The translations under genes and the position numbers were made by a program. The notes beneath the pieces are model-generated. The model searched no databases. It was given only the letters and a program-made list of their open reading frames with translations, and had not been told where the DNA came from. Positions 9,355 to 20,270 of a DNA stretch of 64,000 nucleotides are shown here, piece by piece (the stretch's first letter is position 1; the number at the start of each line of letters is the position of its first letter). The stretch comes from Methylocystis sp. SC2 (GTDB lineage Bacteria; Pseudomonadota; Alphaproteobacteria; Rhizobiales; Beijerinckiaceae): NCBI RefSeq assembly GCF_000304315.1, contig NC_018485.1:2698501-2762500 (forward strand), written 5' to 3'.

Positions 9355-9381
9355 AGCGTCGTCACACAGAATGTAGGAACG

Positions 9382-9397
9382 TGTTTGAATATTTACA
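9382..9397 (+). promoter_or_regulatory. NifA upstream activator site 2 of nifB
   Basis: TGTTTGAATATTTACA fits TGT-N10-ACA. The AT-rich run just after it (about 9388-9440) could take an IHF bend, though no clear IHF consensus was confirmed. Confidence 0.7.
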
Positions 9398-9451
9398 TTG
9401 TTGGTTCACGATACGCCTTTGATTTATATAGGGAACTAATAGTTGAGGCGC

Positions 9452-9466
9452 TGGCATGGTTGTTGC
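9452..9466 (+). promoter_or_regulatory. Sigma-54 promoter of nifB
   Basis: TGGCATGGTTGTTGC has TGGCA, GG-N10-GC spacing and TTGC. It lies about 85 bases before the nifB ATG and downstream of two NifA sites. Confidence 0.88.
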
Positions 9467-9551
9467 GATCCCTCCGACAAACTGATGCAACGGTGCGTCT
9501 CCGCCGAGAGTCGGCATAGGCGACTTTGCAGCGACAGAAGGAAGCAAAGCC

Positions 9552-11123
9552 ATGACGTCTCTGGATGTTGGAACGGCGGAGGCAGCTGAAGGGGTGAACG
9601 CGGCGGTCGCCATGGGCGACGTGATGCAGAAGATCGCCGAGCACAAGGGTTGCGGCACGTCGGGCGGCAGCGGCAAGGCGAGCTGCGGTTCGGGCGCCGG
9701 CGAGGGCGACCTGCCGACCGAGATTTGGGAGAAGGTCAAGAACCACCCCTGCTACAGCGAAGAGGCGCACCACCATTATGCGCGCATGCATGTCGCCGTC
9801 GCGCCCGCTTGCAACATCCAGTGCAACTACTGTAACCGCAAATATGATTGCGCCAATGAATCGCGCCCGGGCGTCGTCAGCGAGAAGTTGACCCCGGAGC
9901 AGGCCGCGAAGAAAGTTTTGGCCGTCGCCTCCACCATTCCGCAAATGACGGTTCTGGGCATCGCCGGCCCGGGCGATCCGCTCGCCAATCCGGAAAAAAC
10001 CTTCAAGACCTTCGATCTGATCTCGCGCACCGCGCCGGATATCAAGCTCTGCCTGTCGACAAACGGCCTCGCGTTGCCGGATCACGTCGATACGATCGCC
10101 GGCTACAACGTCGATCACGTCACGATCACCATCAACATGGTCGATCCGGAAGTCGGCGCCAAGATCTATCCCTGGGTGTTCTGGAAGCATAAGCGCTACA
10201 CCGGCGTCGAAGCGGCGAAGCTGCTCACCGACCGGCAGCTGCAGGGCCTGGAAATGCTCACCGAGCGCGGCATTCTGTGCAAGGTGAATTCGGTGATGAT
10301 CCCTGGCATCAACGACAAGCACCTCGTCGAAGTGAACAAGGCCGTCAAATCTCGCGGCGCGTTCCTGCACAACATCATGCCGCTGATCTCGGCTCCTGAG
10401 CACGGCACGGTGTTCGGCCTCAACGGCCAGCGCGGTCCGTCGGCGCAAGAGCTGAAGGCGCTGCAGGACAGCTGCGAAGGCGAGATGAACATGATGCGCC
10501 ACTGCCGCCAGTGCCGCGCCGACGCGGTCGGCCTGCTCGGCGAAGATCGCAGCGCTGAGTTCACCACGGAAAAGATCATGGCGATGGAGGTCGATTACGA
10601 TCTCGAGTCGCGCAAGGCCTATCAAGAGAAGGTCGAAGAAGAGCGCGTCGCCAAAGTGGCCGCGAAACAGGAAGAGCTGGCGACGCTGGCCGGCGCGGCG
10701 AGCGACATCAAACTGCTGATCGCCGTGGCGACGAAGGGTTCGGGCCTCATCAACGAACATTTCGGTCACGCCAAGGAGTTCCAGGTTTACGAACTCTCGA
10801 CCTCGGGCGCGAAATTCGTCGGCCATCGTCGCGTCGACCTCTACTGCCAGGGCGGATATGGCGACGAGGACAGCCTCGAGACCGTCATCCGCGCGATCAA
10901 CGACTGCCATGCGGTGTTCGTCGCGAAGATCGGCGGCTGCCCGAAGAACGACCTGATCAAGGCCGGGATCGAGCCTGTCGATCAATTCGCCCATGAGTTC
11001 ATCGAGAAGTCGGCGATCGCTTGGTTCAAGGCCTATCTCGATAAGGTGAACAGCGGCGAAATCGAACATCAGGAGCGCGGCGACGCCGAAATCCGTCAGG
11101 GCGCGCTCATCAACGCGGCCTGA
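9552..11123 (+). CDS. nifB: FeMo-co biosynthesis radical SAM protein NifB
   Basis: A 523-residue enzyme that converts 4Fe-4S units into NifB-co, the 8Fe-9S-C precursor of FeMo-co. The radical SAM motif is CNIQCNYC (about residues 92-99), and further family cysteines follow ([15 protein letters not shown]). A C-terminal NifX-like domain ([20 protein letters not shown]) is fused, as in most proteobacterial NifB. A glycine- and cysteine-rich N-terminal tail ([15 protein letters not shown]) is present. A GAAGGAAG ribosome site precedes the ATG. It heads an operon with a ferredoxin, an IscA-like gene, a TPR gene and an LRV gene. Confidence 0.98.
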   Translation: MTSLDVGTAEAAEGVNAAVAMGDVMQKIAEHKGCGTSGGSGKASCGSGAGEGDLPTEIWEKVKNHPCYSEEAHHHYARMHVAVAPACNIQCNYCNRKYDCANESRPGVVSEKLTPEQAAKKVLAVASTIPQMTVLGIAGPGDPLANPEKTFKTFDLISRTAPDIKLCLSTNGLALPDHVDTIAGYNVDHVTITINMVDPEVGAKIYPWVFWKHKRYTGVEAAKLLTDRQLQGLEMLTERGILCKVNSVMIPGINDKHLVEVNKAVKSRGAFLHNIMPLISAPEHGTVFGLNGQRGPSAQELKALQDSCEGEMNMMRHCRQCRADAVGLLGEDRSAEFTTEKIMAMEVDYDLESRKAYQEKVEEERVAKVAAKQEELATLAGAASDIKLLIAVATKGSGLINEHFGHAKEFQVYELSTSGAKFVGHRRVDLYCQGGYGDEDSLETVIRAINDCHAVFVAKIGGCPKNDLIKAGIEPVDQFAHEFIEKSAIAWFKAYLDKVNSGEIEHQERGDAEIRQGALINAA

Positions 11124-11158
11124 GAGATGCGTCAAGGAACCAAGCCAAGGAGCAAGAC

Positions 11159-11383
11159 ATGACGCTTAAGATCATCGCGTCGCAGTGCACGAGCTGTTCG
11201 GCCTGCGAGCCGGAATGTCCGAATGTGGCGATCACCGAGAAGAACGGCACATTCGTGATCGATCCCAAGAAATGCACGGAGTGCATCGGCCATTTCGACG
11301 CGCCGCAATGCGCGGCCGTCTGCCCGGTCGATAACACCTGCGTGATCGACAATGCGTATCCGCGTTACCAAGCGCCGGCTTGA
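11159..11383 (+). CDS. fdxN: 2[4Fe-4S] ferredoxin FdxN (copy 2)
   Basis: A 74-residue ferredoxin ([20 protein letters not shown]...) with two 4Fe-4S motifs and the nif-type loop [17 protein letters not shown]. In other diazotrophs the nifB-adjacent FdxN donates electrons for NifB-co synthesis or to nitrogenase. It is very similar to the ferredoxin at 4547 but has a longer C-terminal tail (AYPRYQAPA). Confidence 0.94.
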   Translation: MTLKIIASQCTSCSACEPECPNVAITEKNGTFVIDPKKCTECIGHFDAPQCAAVCPVDNTCVIDNAYPRYQAPA

Positions 11384-11394
11384 GGAGGCCTGCA

Positions 11395-11733
11395 ATGAAA
11401 TTTATGCTTACGCCGGCCGCACAAAAATTCATCCGGCGAATGATCCAGTTCAGCGCCAATCCAGGCGGCGGCTTTCGCTTGATGGTGTCGCCAGGGGGGT
11501 GCTCGGGGCTTAGCGCGCTGTTCGACGTCGAAGCCGCGCCGCGCGCCGGCGATCAGGAATTCATCGTCGAAGGCTTGAAGTTCTTCCTGCCGGCCGAAAG
11601 CCGCCTGCTGCTTGATGGCGTGACGATCGATTTTGCTGATTCCTCTTCGAGCGGGGGACTCGTTTTCCACGATCCAAAGAACACGGGATCGTGCAAGAGC
11701 GCCGCCGGGCCCCTCGTGGAGCATGCGCATTAA
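11395..11733 (+). CDS. IscA/HesB-like protein, degenerate cysteine motif (copy 1)
   Basis: A 112-residue protein with the A-type Fe-S carrier fold, including FRLMVSPGGCSGLSALFDVE. Family members normally end in a C-X-C motif; here the corresponding region reads NTGSCKSAAG, with one cysteine only. It may therefore carry iron or a cluster differently, or act as a partner subunit. A GAGGAGG site overlaps the end of fdxN. It lies between fdxN and a TPR gene in the nifB operon. Confidence 0.85.
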   Translation: MKFMLTPAAQKFIRRMIQFSANPGGGFRLMVSPGGCSGLSALFDVEAAPRAGDQEFIVEGLKFFLPAESRLLLDGVTIDFADSSSSGGLVFHDPKNTGSCKSAAGPLVEHAH

Positions 11734-11744
11734 AGGCGGGCGTC

Positions 11745-12278
11745 ATGGTGAATGGCGAGCAAGCCGTTCTGAGCCCCGACGAGAAGGAACTTCTCGCCGG
11801 GGCGCTGCTTGGCGAGGGCCTGCCGGAGGAAGCCGAAGAGTTTCTCCATCTCGCCAGCGAAACCTACGCCGACTCTGAAACGGCCGAGCGCTATTTACGC
11901 CAAGCCCAGCAATGGGCTCCGGATCACGCCGCGGTGCTGATCGGCTTCTATCGCTTTTACTTTTACAAAGGCAGATTGAAGGAAGCATTGGAGATCGCCA
12001 ACCGCTGTCTTGAAAAAGCGGCGCGTGAAAACAACATGCCGCGAGATTGGCGACGCGCCTCGGCGCAGGACGCGGTTTTTGATCGCTACGACGAAATGCT
12101 GCCGCGGTTCTTTCTGTTCACCTTAAAGGGCTACGCCTATTTGCAGATGCGCCTGGGCGCGCTCGAGGAAAGTCGGGTCGCAATCGCCAAGCTTCTCGAA
12201 CTCGATCCGACGGACAAGATTGGCGCCAAGGTTCTTCTCGGCGTTCTCGATAGAATCGGCCTCGAAGACGATGCGTGA
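11745..12278 (+). CDS. TPR-repeat protein, nif-associated (copy 2)
   Basis: A 177-residue, all-helical protein with tetratricopeptide-like units (LGEGLPEEAEEFLHLASE, FYKGRLKEALEIANRCLEKAA, FTLKGYAYLQMRLGALEESR). It ends KVLLGVLDRIGLEDDA, resembling the end of the TPR protein at 1768. Its ATG follows AAAGGCGGG. The stop overlaps the start of the LRV gene by 8 bp, so the two are probably translationally coupled and may work together. The partner is unknown. Confidence 0.8.
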   Translation: MVNGEQAVLSPDEKELLAGALLGEGLPEEAEEFLHLASETYADSETAERYLRQAQQWAPDHAAVLIGFYRFYFYKGRLKEALEIANRCLEKAARENNMPRDWRRASAQDAVFDRYDEMLPRFFLFTLKGYAYLQMRLGALEESRVAIAKLLELDPTDKIGAKVLLGVLDRIGLEDDA

Positions 12279-13026
12279 GATCGATGAAGCGCGCGACTGG
12301 CGCGGGTTGGATATCGATTGCGCGAATTGTGCGCATCGGGACCTGCTGGCCGCAGGGCGATGCGAACTGCGCAAAGCCTGCGTGCACGACCGATATGCGC
12401 GGCGTATCGATCGCTTCTTCAATTGGAATCCCGAACTCGCCGACGGCTATCTTTCGCATCCGCATTTCGAAGTGCGCGCCATAGCGGCGAAATTCGCCAA
12501 TCCGTTTCTCCTGCCGCGCCTATTGTCGGATCCCGATGAAACCGTGCGTTGGGAAGCTGTGCGGCGATTGCCTGCGCGCTATCAATGCGAATTGCGCAAC
12601 GATCCGCATCGCGAAGTGCGCATCCGCGTCGCCACTCTGCTCGATGATCCAGACCTTCTGCCGATGATGCAGGACGAGGATTATTACGTGCGGATCGTCA
12701 TCGCGCGGAAGGTCGCGCCGGCGCTGCTGGTGATGATGTTCGACGACCCGGAAGTGGAAGTCCGACGTATTGTCGCGCAACGGATCGACGCCCAGTGGCT
12801 CGGGCGCGTGTGTCGAGATTCCAACGCCGAAGTGCGCCTTGAAGCGGCGCAAAGACTGACGCCGGAACAATTGTTGGACTTGCGAGACGACGCCGACTGG
12901 CGCGTGCGCCATTACGTCGCGACCAGACTGAACGTGGAAGAAATTGGACATTTGATCAACGACAGCGATCCGCTCGTCGCGGAAGCAGCCCGCGAGCGTC
13001 TTGCGGGCGCGGCCTTGAAGGGATGA
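12271..13026 (+). CDS. LRV repeat protein with N-terminal Fe-S motif (copy 2)
   Basis: A 251-residue paralogue of the protein at 4768, with the same C-X2-C-X10-C-X5-C spacing (CANCAHRDLLAAGRC...C). Leucine-rich variant repeats follow (DPDETVRWEAVRRLPARY, DPEVEVRRIVAQRI, NAEVRLEAAQRLTPEQ). The start codon overlaps the preceding TPR stop. It is the last gene of the nifB operon. Function is unknown; a role as an Fe-S-containing scaffold or regulator is only a guess. Confidence 0.88.
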   Translation: MREIDEARDWRGLDIDCANCAHRDLLAAGRCELRKACVHDRYARRIDRFFNWNPELADGYLSHPHFEVRAIAAKFANPFLLPRLLSDPDETVRWEAVRRLPARYQCELRNDPHREVRIRVATLLDDPDLLPMMQDEDYYVRIVIARKVAPALLVMMFDDPEVEVRRIVAQRIDAQWLGRVCRDSNAEVRLEAAQRLTPEQLLDLRDDADWRVRHYVATRLNVEEIGHLINDSDPLVAEAARERLAGAALKG

Positions 13027-13082
13027 CTTCTCCGGCGCCCGCGTCGCGCCATTGACGTCGCCGCGTCGGTTTTAAGCCGGCG

Positions 13083-13913
13083 TCAACTCGCTCCGACGTC
13101 GAACTCCAAGGACGCGCCGCCGGCGGTCAGGACCGTTCCCGCCGCCCTAGCGTCGGCGAGCCTGTCCAGGCGGATCAAGGCAAGGCCCCGATCGCCGCTG
13201 TGCGACCCCGCCACGCCGATTTCGATCTCGCCCGCCATGACTTTCGTTCCCGGCACTGGCGCTGCGCCTTCAACATGGTAAGGCCTCACGCGCTTGCGTG
13301 CGAGGTTGCGATGCTTCGTGCGCGAGACCACTTCCTGGCCGATATAGCATCCCTTGGTGAAATCGACGCCGGCGAGCAGGTCCATGTTCGCTTCGTGCGG
13401 AAATGCGGCGCCATAGGCGAAATCGACGCCGCCTTGCGGAACGCCGGCGGCGATGCGCGCCGCCTCATAGTCTTCGCGGGCGTCTTCCGCCGGCGCGCCG
13501 CGCGGCGCGATCAGTCGCCAGCCCAGCGTCTTGGCGCGCGGGTCCCGCGCTATGGCCAGCGCGGGAGTTTCCGGCCGCGCCTCCCCGAGGACCGCGAAGG
13601 CGGCGAATTCGTCGCTCTTGGATGTGACGCTGACCGCCGCGCGCAATTTGTACTTGGCGAGGCGACGCAGGAGATCCGGCTCCAAGCCGATCGGGCAGTC
13701 GAGCAAATAGCGGCGCGACTCGCCCTCGCCTTCCGCAAAGACCAGGAAGTCGACCAAGATCTTCCCCTGCGGCGCCAGCAGCGCGCAAAATCGGGCTTCC
13801 CCCGGGGCGAGTTTGGCGATGTCGTTGGTGACGAGATTATGCAAGAATTTCGTCGCGTCGGCCCCGGCAATTTCGACAATGCCGCGATCCTGCAGGCTGA
13901 TGACGGCTGACAT
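13083..13913 (-). CDS. ygfZ: YgfZ/GcvT-family folate-binding protein
   Basis: A 276-residue tetrahydrofolate-binding protein implicated in Fe-S protein maturation and repair. The family signature KGCYIGQEVVSR is present, as is the N-terminal HNLVTNDIAKL. It is convergent with the nifB operon and divergent from nifH. It may be a housekeeping gene trapped in the island, or have an Fe-S role that suits it. No sigma-54 element is seen before it. Confidence 0.92.
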   Translation of the reverse strand: MSAVISLQDRGIVEIAGADATKFLHNLVTNDIAKLAPGEARFCALLAPQGKILVDFLVFAEGEGESRRYLLDCPIGLEPDLLRRLAKYKLRAAVSVTSKSDEFAAFAVLGEARPETPALAIARDPRAKTLGWRLIAPRGAPAEDAREDYEAARIAAGVPQGGVDFAYGAAFPHEANMDLLAGVDFTKGCYIGQEVVSRTKHRNLARKRVRPYHVEGAAPVPGTKVMAGEIEIGVAGSHSGDRGLALIRLDRLADARAAGTVLTAGGASLEFDVGAS

Positions 13914-14157
13914 TGTGTCTTATGCTCCAACCGCGTCTGTAAGCCGCCGCGGTTTGTCATTCGCGCGCGACTCGCTGGATCGATTCAGAAAGCAACGATC
14001 TTGCCACGGCTGAAATCTGAGCCTGAACGCGCATGGCGTGCTTCTCGTTCGCGGTTCGTCGTCGCGCCGCCTTTCTCAAGGAAGCGGACATTTAAAAACT
14101 ACGCCCCAACGCCGCGAAAAAACGCCCAAAAACATACGACCGAACCGGCAATGACTT
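13914..14157. other. Intergenic stretch with no recognised feature
   Basis: The region between ygfZ and the nifH control sites shows no convincing gene. Short reading frames here lack ribosome sites and family resemblance. Confidence 0.5.
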
Positions 14158-14173
14158 TGTCGCCCACATCACA
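14158..14173 (+). promoter_or_regulatory. NifA upstream activator site 1 of nifH (copy 1)
   Basis: TGTCGCCCACATCACA fits TGT-N10-ACA. It is 21 bases (two helical turns) before the second site. Confidence 0.7.
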
Positions 14174-14178
14174 TGGGT

Positions 14179-14194
14179 TGTTAGCTTCTTGACA
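14179..14194 (+). promoter_or_regulatory. NifA upstream activator site 2 of nifH (copy 1)
   Basis: TGTTAGCTTCTTGACA fits TGT-N10-ACA. It lies about 80 bases before the -24/-12 element, a normal NifA distance. Confidence 0.75.
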
Positions 14195-14274
14195 TCGAAC
14201 AGCCTGTCGCCGCTTATCCACAACAGCTTGAATATGCGAATGTTTCTTATGACGACCGCACTCCGCAAGCGCTG

Positions 14275-14289
14275 GCATGGACATTGCGA
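14275..14289 (+). promoter_or_regulatory. Sigma-54 promoter of the nifHDKENX operon
   Basis: TGGCATGGACATTGC has GG-N10-GC spacing. The leader to the nifH ATG is about 120 bases long. Confidence 0.9.
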
Positions 14290-14398
14290 AAGAGGGACCG
14301 GCTCGAAAGAATCGAGGGCCGTCGAAGAGAACCTCTTACTGGAGTCCTTCTCTAACTCGGCAGCGAAGCAAGGCGCCGCGAGAGAGCTGCGGCAATGA

Positions 14399-15346
<948 letters not shown>

Positions 15347-15388
15347 AGGCCGGGCTCAAGTTCCGAAAAGCATTAAAGGAGACATCAA

Positions 15389-16891
15389 ATGAGTGTTTCG
15401 CCCACATTGAGCGTCGCGGAGATCAAGGACCGCAACAAAGCGCTCATCGAAGAAGTTCTGAAGGTTTATCCCGAGAAGACCGCCAAGCGCCGCGCCAAGC
15501 ACCTCAACGTGCATCAGGAAGGCAAGCCGGATTGCGGCGTGAAGTCGAACATCAAGTCAATCCCCGGCGTGATGACCATTCGCGGCTGCGCTTACGCCGG
15601 CTCGAAGGGCGTCGTCTGGGGTCCGATCAAGGACATGATCCACATCAGCCATGGCCCGGTGGGCTGCGGCCAGTATTCCTGGGCGGCGCGCCGCAACTAT
15701 TACATCGGCACGACCGGCATCGACACTTTCGTCACGATGCAGTTCACGTCCGACTTCCAAGAGAAGGATATCGTCTTCGGCGGCGATAAGAAGCTCGCGA
15801 AGATCATGGATGAGATCCAGGAGCTGTTCCCGCTGAACAACGGCATCACCGTTCAGTCGGAATGCCCGATCGGCCTCATTGGCGACGACATCGAAGCGGT
15901 GTCGAAGGCCAAGTCGAAGGAATATGATGGCAAGACGATCGTCCCGGTGCGTTGCGAGGGCTTCCGCGGCGTTTCTCAATCGCTGGGCCACCACATCGCC
16001 AACGACGCGATCCGCGATTGGGTGTTCGACAAGATCGCTCCCGACTCCGCGCCGCGTTTCGAGCCGACGCCTTATGACGTCGCCATCATCGGCGACTACA
16101 ACATCGGCGGCGACGCCTGGTCGTCACGCATCCTGCTCGAAGAAATGGGCCTGCGCGTGATTGCGCAGTGGTCGGGCGACGGCAGCCTCGCCGAACTGGA
16201 AGCGACGCCGAAGGCGAAGCTGAACGTTCTGCACTGCTACCGGTCGATGAACTATATTTCGCGCCACATGGAAGAAAAATACGGCATTCCGTGGTGCGAA
16301 TACAACTTCTTCGGCCCGAGCAAGATCGCCGAGTCGCTGCGCAAGATCGCCAGCTATTTCGACGACAAGATCAAGGAAGGCGCCGAGCAGGTTATCGCGA
16401 AGTATCAGCCCTTGATGGACGCGGTGATCGCCAAATACCGTCCGCGTCTGGAAGGCAAGACGGTCATGCTGTTCGTCGGCGGCCTCCGTCCGCGTCACGT
16501 GATCGGCGCCTATGAAGACCTCGGCATGGAAGTCGTCGGCACGGGCTATGAATTCGGCCACAACGACGACTATCAGCGCACCGCCCAGCATTACGTCAAG
16601 GACGGAACGCTGATCTACGACGACGTGACCGGCTACGAATTCGAAAAATTCGTCGAGAAGATTCAGCCCGATCTCGTCGGCTCCGGCATCAAGGAAAAAT
16701 ACGTCTTCCAGAAGATGGGCGTGCCTTTCCGCCAGATGCACAGCTGGGATTATTCGGGCCCCTACCATGGCTATGACGGTTTCGCGATCTTCGCGCGGGA
16801 CATGGACATGGCGATCAACTCGCCGGTCTGGAAAATGACCAAGGCGCCGTGGAAGACCGAGGAACTGCCGCTGCTCCAGGCCGCGGAATAA
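15389..16891 (+). CDS. nifD: Nitrogenase MoFe protein alpha chain NifD
   Basis: The 500-residue alpha subunit that binds FeMo-co and shares the P-cluster with NifK. P-cluster cysteine regions are [18 protein letters not shown] and [11 protein letters not shown]. The FeMo-co histidine lies in [17 protein letters not shown], and the cofactor cysteine in the HCYRSMNYI region. Length is normal. AAAGGAG precedes the ATG. Confidence 0.99.
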   Translation: MSVSPTLSVAEIKDRNKALIEEVLKVYPEKTAKRRAKHLNVHQEGKPDCGVKSNIKSIPGVMTIRGCAYAGSKGVVWGPIKDMIHISHGPVGCGQYSWAARRNYYIGTTGIDTFVTMQFTSDFQEKDIVFGGDKKLAKIMDEIQELFPLNNGITVQSECPIGLIGDDIEAVSKAKSKEYDGKTIVPVRCEGFRGVSQSLGHHIANDAIRDWVFDKIAPDSAPRFEPTPYDVAIIGDYNIGGDAWSSRILLEEMGLRVIAQWSGDGSLAELEATPKAKLNVLHCYRSMNYISRHMEEKYGIPWCEYNFFGPSKIAESLRKIASYFDDKIKEGAEQVIAKYQPLMDAVIAKYRPRLEGKTVMLFVGGLRPRHVIGAYEDLGMEVVGTGYEFGHNDDYQRTAQHYVKDGTLIYDDVTGYEFEKFVEKIQPDLVGSGIKEKYVFQKMGVPFRQMHSWDYSGPYHGYDGFAIFARDMDMAINSPVWKMTKAPWKTEELPLLQAAE

Positions 16892-16897
16892 ATCAGC

Positions 16898-16926
16898 GCC
16901 GGCGCGTCGCGAAGGCGCGCGCCGGC
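16898..16926 (+). terminator. Intercistronic hairpin between nifD and nifK
   Basis: An inverted repeat with arms GCCGGCGCG and CGCGCCGGC and no following T run. It probably protects mRNA ends. Confidence 0.45.
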
Positions 16927-16957
16927 TCCCCCAAATGCATGACGCGAGGGTTCGACC

Positions 16958-18517
16958 ATGCCGCAGAGCGCAGAACACGTCCTAGACCATTTCGACCTCT
17001 TTAGAGGTCCAGAGTACCAGCAGATGCTGGCGAACAAGAAGAAGATGTTCGAAAACCCGCGCGATCCGGCCGAGGTGGAACGCGTTCGGGAATGGGCCAA
17101 GACCCCCGAATATCGCGAGAAGAACTTCGCTCGCGAGGCGTTGACCGTCAATCCGGCCAAGGCCTGCCAGCCGCTCGGCGCGGTCTTCGCCGCCGTCGGC
17201 TTCGAGCAAACGATACCCTTCGTTCACGGGTCGCAGGGCTGCGTCGCCTATTACCGCAGTCATCTGTCGAGACACTTCAAGGAGCCGAGCTCCTGCGTCT
17301 CGTCGTCGATGACCGAGGACGCGGCGGTGTTCGGCGGCCTCAACAACATGATCGACGGCCTGGCCAACACCTACAATATGTACAAGCCGAAGATGATCGC
17401 CGTCTCCACCACCTGCATGGCGGAAGTCATCGGCGACGATCTGAACGCCTTCATCAAGACCTCGAAGGAGAAGGGTTCGGTTCCGGCGGAATACGACGTT
17501 CCCTTCGCTCATACCCCTGCCTTCGTCGGCAGCCACGTCACCGGCTACGACAATGCGTTGAAGGGCATCATCGAGCACTTCTGGGACGGCAAGGCCGGCA
17601 CGGCGCCCAAACTCGAGCGCACGGCGAATGACAAGATCAACTTCATCGGCGGCTTCGACGGCTACACGGTCGGCAACATGCGCGAAGTCAAGCGCATCTT
17701 CGGCTTGATGGGCATCGACTACACAATCCTCGCTGACAACAGCGAAGTCTTCGACACGCCGACGGACGGCGAGTTCCGCATGTATGACGGCGGCACGACG
17801 CTGGAAGAAGCCGCGAGCGCGATCAACGCCAAGGCGACGATCTCGATGCAGGAATATTGCACCGAAAAGACGCTGCCGCTGATCGCCGCGCATGGTCAGG
17901 AAGTCGCCGCCTTCAATCATCCGATCGGCGTCTCTGCGACTGACAAGTTCCTCATGACCCTGTCGCAGATCACCGGCAAGCCGATCCCCGAAGAGCTGGC
18001 GCGTGAGCGTGGTCGTCTCGTTGACGCGGTGGCCGATTCAAGCGCGCATATTCATGGCAAGAAATTCGCGATCTACGGCGATCCGGATCTGTGCCTCGGC
18101 CTCGCCGGTTTCCTTCTGGAGCTTGGCGCCGAGCCGACGCATATCCTCGCAACGAATGGCGGCAAGGCCTGGGCGGAGAAGGTGCAGAAGCTGCTCGACT
18201 CCTCGCCCTTCGGTCAGAATTGCCACGTCTATCCGGGCAAGGATCTCTGGCACATGCGTTCGCTGCTCTTCACCGAGCCGGTGGATTTCCTGATCGGCAA
18301 CACCTACGGCAAATATCTCGAGCGCGACACCGGCACGCCGCTGATCCGCATCGGCTTCCCGATCTTCGATCGCCATCATCACCATCGCTATCCGGTGTGG
18401 GGTTATCAGGGCGGCCTGAACGTTCTGGTGTGGATCCTCGATCGCATCTTCGAATCGATCGACGCCACCACCAATGTCCCGGCGAAGAGCGACTATAGCT
18501 TCGACATCATCCGCTAA
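16958..18517 (+). CDS. nifK: Nitrogenase MoFe protein beta chain NifK
   Basis: The 519-residue beta subunit. P-cluster cysteines are in [23 protein letters not shown] and [13 protein letters not shown], and the serine-bearing [17 protein letters not shown] region is typical. It forms the alpha2-beta2 MoFe protein with NifD. Confidence 0.99.
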   Translation: MPQSAEHVLDHFDLFRGPEYQQMLANKKKMFENPRDPAEVERVREWAKTPEYREKNFAREALTVNPAKACQPLGAVFAAVGFEQTIPFVHGSQGCVAYYRSHLSRHFKEPSSCVSSSMTEDAAVFGGLNNMIDGLANTYNMYKPKMIAVSTTCMAEVIGDDLNAFIKTSKEKGSVPAEYDVPFAHTPAFVGSHVTGYDNALKGIIEHFWDGKAGTAPKLERTANDKINFIGGFDGYTVGNMREVKRIFGLMGIDYTILADNSEVFDTPTDGEFRMYDGGTTLEEAASAINAKATISMQEYCTEKTLPLIAAHGQEVAAFNHPIGVSATDKFLMTLSQITGKPIPEELARERGRLVDAVADSSAHIHGKKFAIYGDPDLCLGLAGFLLELGAEPTHILATNGGKAWAEKVQKLLDSSPFGQNCHVYPGKDLWHMRSLLFTEPVDFLIGNTYGKYLERDTGTPLIRIGFPIFDRHHHHRYPVWGYQGGLNVLVWILDRIFESIDATTNVPAKSDYSFDIIR

Positions 18518-18525
18518 GACGACGT

Positions 18526-18549
18526 GGCTCCCGCCCTAGGGCGGGAGCC
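18526..18549 (+). terminator. Perfect 24-bp palindrome between nifK and nifE
   Basis: Arms GGCTCCCGCCC and GGGCGGGAGCC flank a central TA. No T run follows. A partial terminator or stability stem would help keep nifEN expression below nifHDK. Confidence 0.55.
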
Positions 18550-18595
18550 GCAACTTGCTCGCAGTAGCGCTGTCGCAACGTGAGGGAGAAGAGGC

Positions 18596-20266
18596 ATGAG
18601 TTCGCTTTCGGCCACGATCCAGGACGTTTTCAACGAGCCGGGCTGCGGCAAGAACGCGAACAAATCGGAAGCCGAACGCAAGAAGGGATGCACCAAGCAA
18701 TTGCAGCCCGGCGGCGCGGCCGGCGGTTGCGCCTTTGACGGCGCCAAGATCGCTCTTCAACCACTCACCGACGTCGCCCATCTCGTGCATGGCCCGATCG
18801 CCTGCGAGGGCAATAGCTGGGACAATCGCGGCGCGAAATCCTCCGGCTCCAATCTGTGGCGCACCGGCTTCACCACCGACATCAATGAGACCGATGTGGT
18901 CTTCGGCGGCGAGAAGCGACTGTTCAAATCCATCCGCGAGATCATCGAGAAATATGATCCGCCGGCGGTCTTCGTCTATCAGACCTGCGTGCCCGCAATG
19001 ATTGGCGACGACATCGACGCGGTGTGCAAAGCGGCGCGCGAGAAATTCAACAAGCCGGTCATACCGATCAACTCCCCCGGTTTCGTCGGGCCGAAAAATC
19101 TCGGCAACAAGCTCGCGGGCGAAGCGCTGCTGCAGCATGTGATCGGCACCGAAGAGCCGGAATATACGACGCCCTATGACCTCAATATCATCGGCGAATA
19201 CAATCTTTCCGGAGAATTGTGGCAGGTGAAGCCGCTGCTCGACGAACTCGGCATTCGTATCATGGCCTGCATCTCCGGCGACGGCAAATATAAGGAGGTC
19301 GCCTCTTCGCATCGCGCCAAGGCCGCGATGATGGTTTGCTCGAAGGCGATGATCAATGTGGCGCGCAAGATGGAGGAGCGCTACGGCATCCCCTTCTTCG
19401 AAGGCTCCTTCTACGGCATTGAGGACAGCAGCGACTCGCTGCGCGAAATCGCGCGCATGCTGATCGAACGCGGCGCGCCGGCCGAGTTGATGGAGAGAAC
19501 CGAGGCGCTGATCGCGCGCGAAGAGGCCAAGGCCTGGGCGGCGATCGCCAAATACAAGCCTCGCTTCCAAGGCAAAAAAGTGCTGCTGATCACCGGCGGC
19601 GTCAAATCCTGGTCTGTCGTCGCCGCGCTGCAAGAAGCGGGTCTCGAACTCGTTGGCACCTCCGTCAAGAAGTCGACCAAGGAGGACAAGGAGCGCATCA
19701 AGGAGCTGATGGGTCAGGACGCCCACATGATCGAGGATATGACGCCGCGCGAAATGTACAAGATGCTCAAGGATGCGCGCGCCGATATCATGCTCTCGGG
19801 CGGCCGCTCGCAGTTCATCGCGCTGAAGGCGTCGATGCCCTGGCTCGACATCAATCAGGAGCGGCATCACGCCTATATGGGCTATGTCGGCATGGTGAAG
19901 CTCGTCGAAGAGATCGACAAGGCGCTTTACAATCCCGTTTGGGCGCAGGTGCGCAAGCCCGCGCCTTGGGAAAAGTCGGGCGACAATTGGCAGAGCCGCG
20001 CGATGGCGCAGGCGGAAGCCGAGGCGGCGGCGCTCGCGGCCGATCCGGTGAAGGCGGAAGAGGTTCGCCGCGCGAAAAAGATTTGCAACTGCAAGAGCGT
20101 CGAACTCGGCGTGATCGAAGATGCGATCATCGCGAGCAACCTCTCCACGGTCGAGGGCGTGCGCGACGCGACGAACGCCTCAGGCGGCTGCGGCGCCTGC
20201 GCCGTGCGCATCGAGGAAATTCTTGAGCGGATGGTCTCGGCGTCTCACGCGATCGCGGCGGAGTAA
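18596..20266 (+). CDS. nifE: FeMo-co assembly scaffold NifE with a C-terminal BFD-like [2Fe-2S] domain
   Basis: A 556-residue NifD paralogue; with NifN it forms the scaffold where NifB-co becomes FeMo-co. The NifE core is clear (GCAFDGAKIALQPL, VYQTCVPAMIGDDIDAVC). The last ~60 residues add C-X-C-X32-C-X2-C (CNC...CGAC), the BFD-type [2Fe-2S] arrangement. Azotobacter NifE lacks such a tail, whereas longer rhizobial NifE proteins may carry one. A cluster in this tail could serve electron delivery. Confidence 0.97.
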   Translation: MSSLSATIQDVFNEPGCGKNANKSEAERKKGCTKQLQPGGAAGGCAFDGAKIALQPLTDVAHLVHGPIACEGNSWDNRGAKSSGSNLWRTGFTTDINETDVVFGGEKRLFKSIREIIEKYDPPAVFVYQTCVPAMIGDDIDAVCKAAREKFNKPVIPINSPGFVGPKNLGNKLAGEALLQHVIGTEEPEYTTPYDLNIIGEYNLSGELWQVKPLLDELGIRIMACISGDGKYKEVASSHRAKAAMMVCSKAMINVARKMEERYGIPFFEGSFYGIEDSSDSLREIARMLIERGAPAELMERTEALIAREEAKAWAAIAKYKPRFQGKKVLLITGGVKSWSVVAALQEAGLELVGTSVKKSTKEDKERIKELMGQDAHMIEDMTPREMYKMLKDARADIMLSGGRSQFIALKASMPWLDINQERHHAYMGYVGMVKLVEEIDKALYNPVWAQVRKPAPWEKSGDNWQSRAMAQAEAEAAALAADPVKAEEVRRAKKICNCKSVELGVIEDAIIASNLSTVEGVRDATNASGGCGACAVRIEEILERMVSASHAIAAE

Positions 20267-20270
20267 CGCA

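Noticed and set aside
9393..11135. A 580-codon open frame on the minus strand across nifB
   Set aside because: It mirrors nifB exactly, has an Arg/His/Ala-rich composition typical of antisense reading of GC-rich genes, and shows no family motif.
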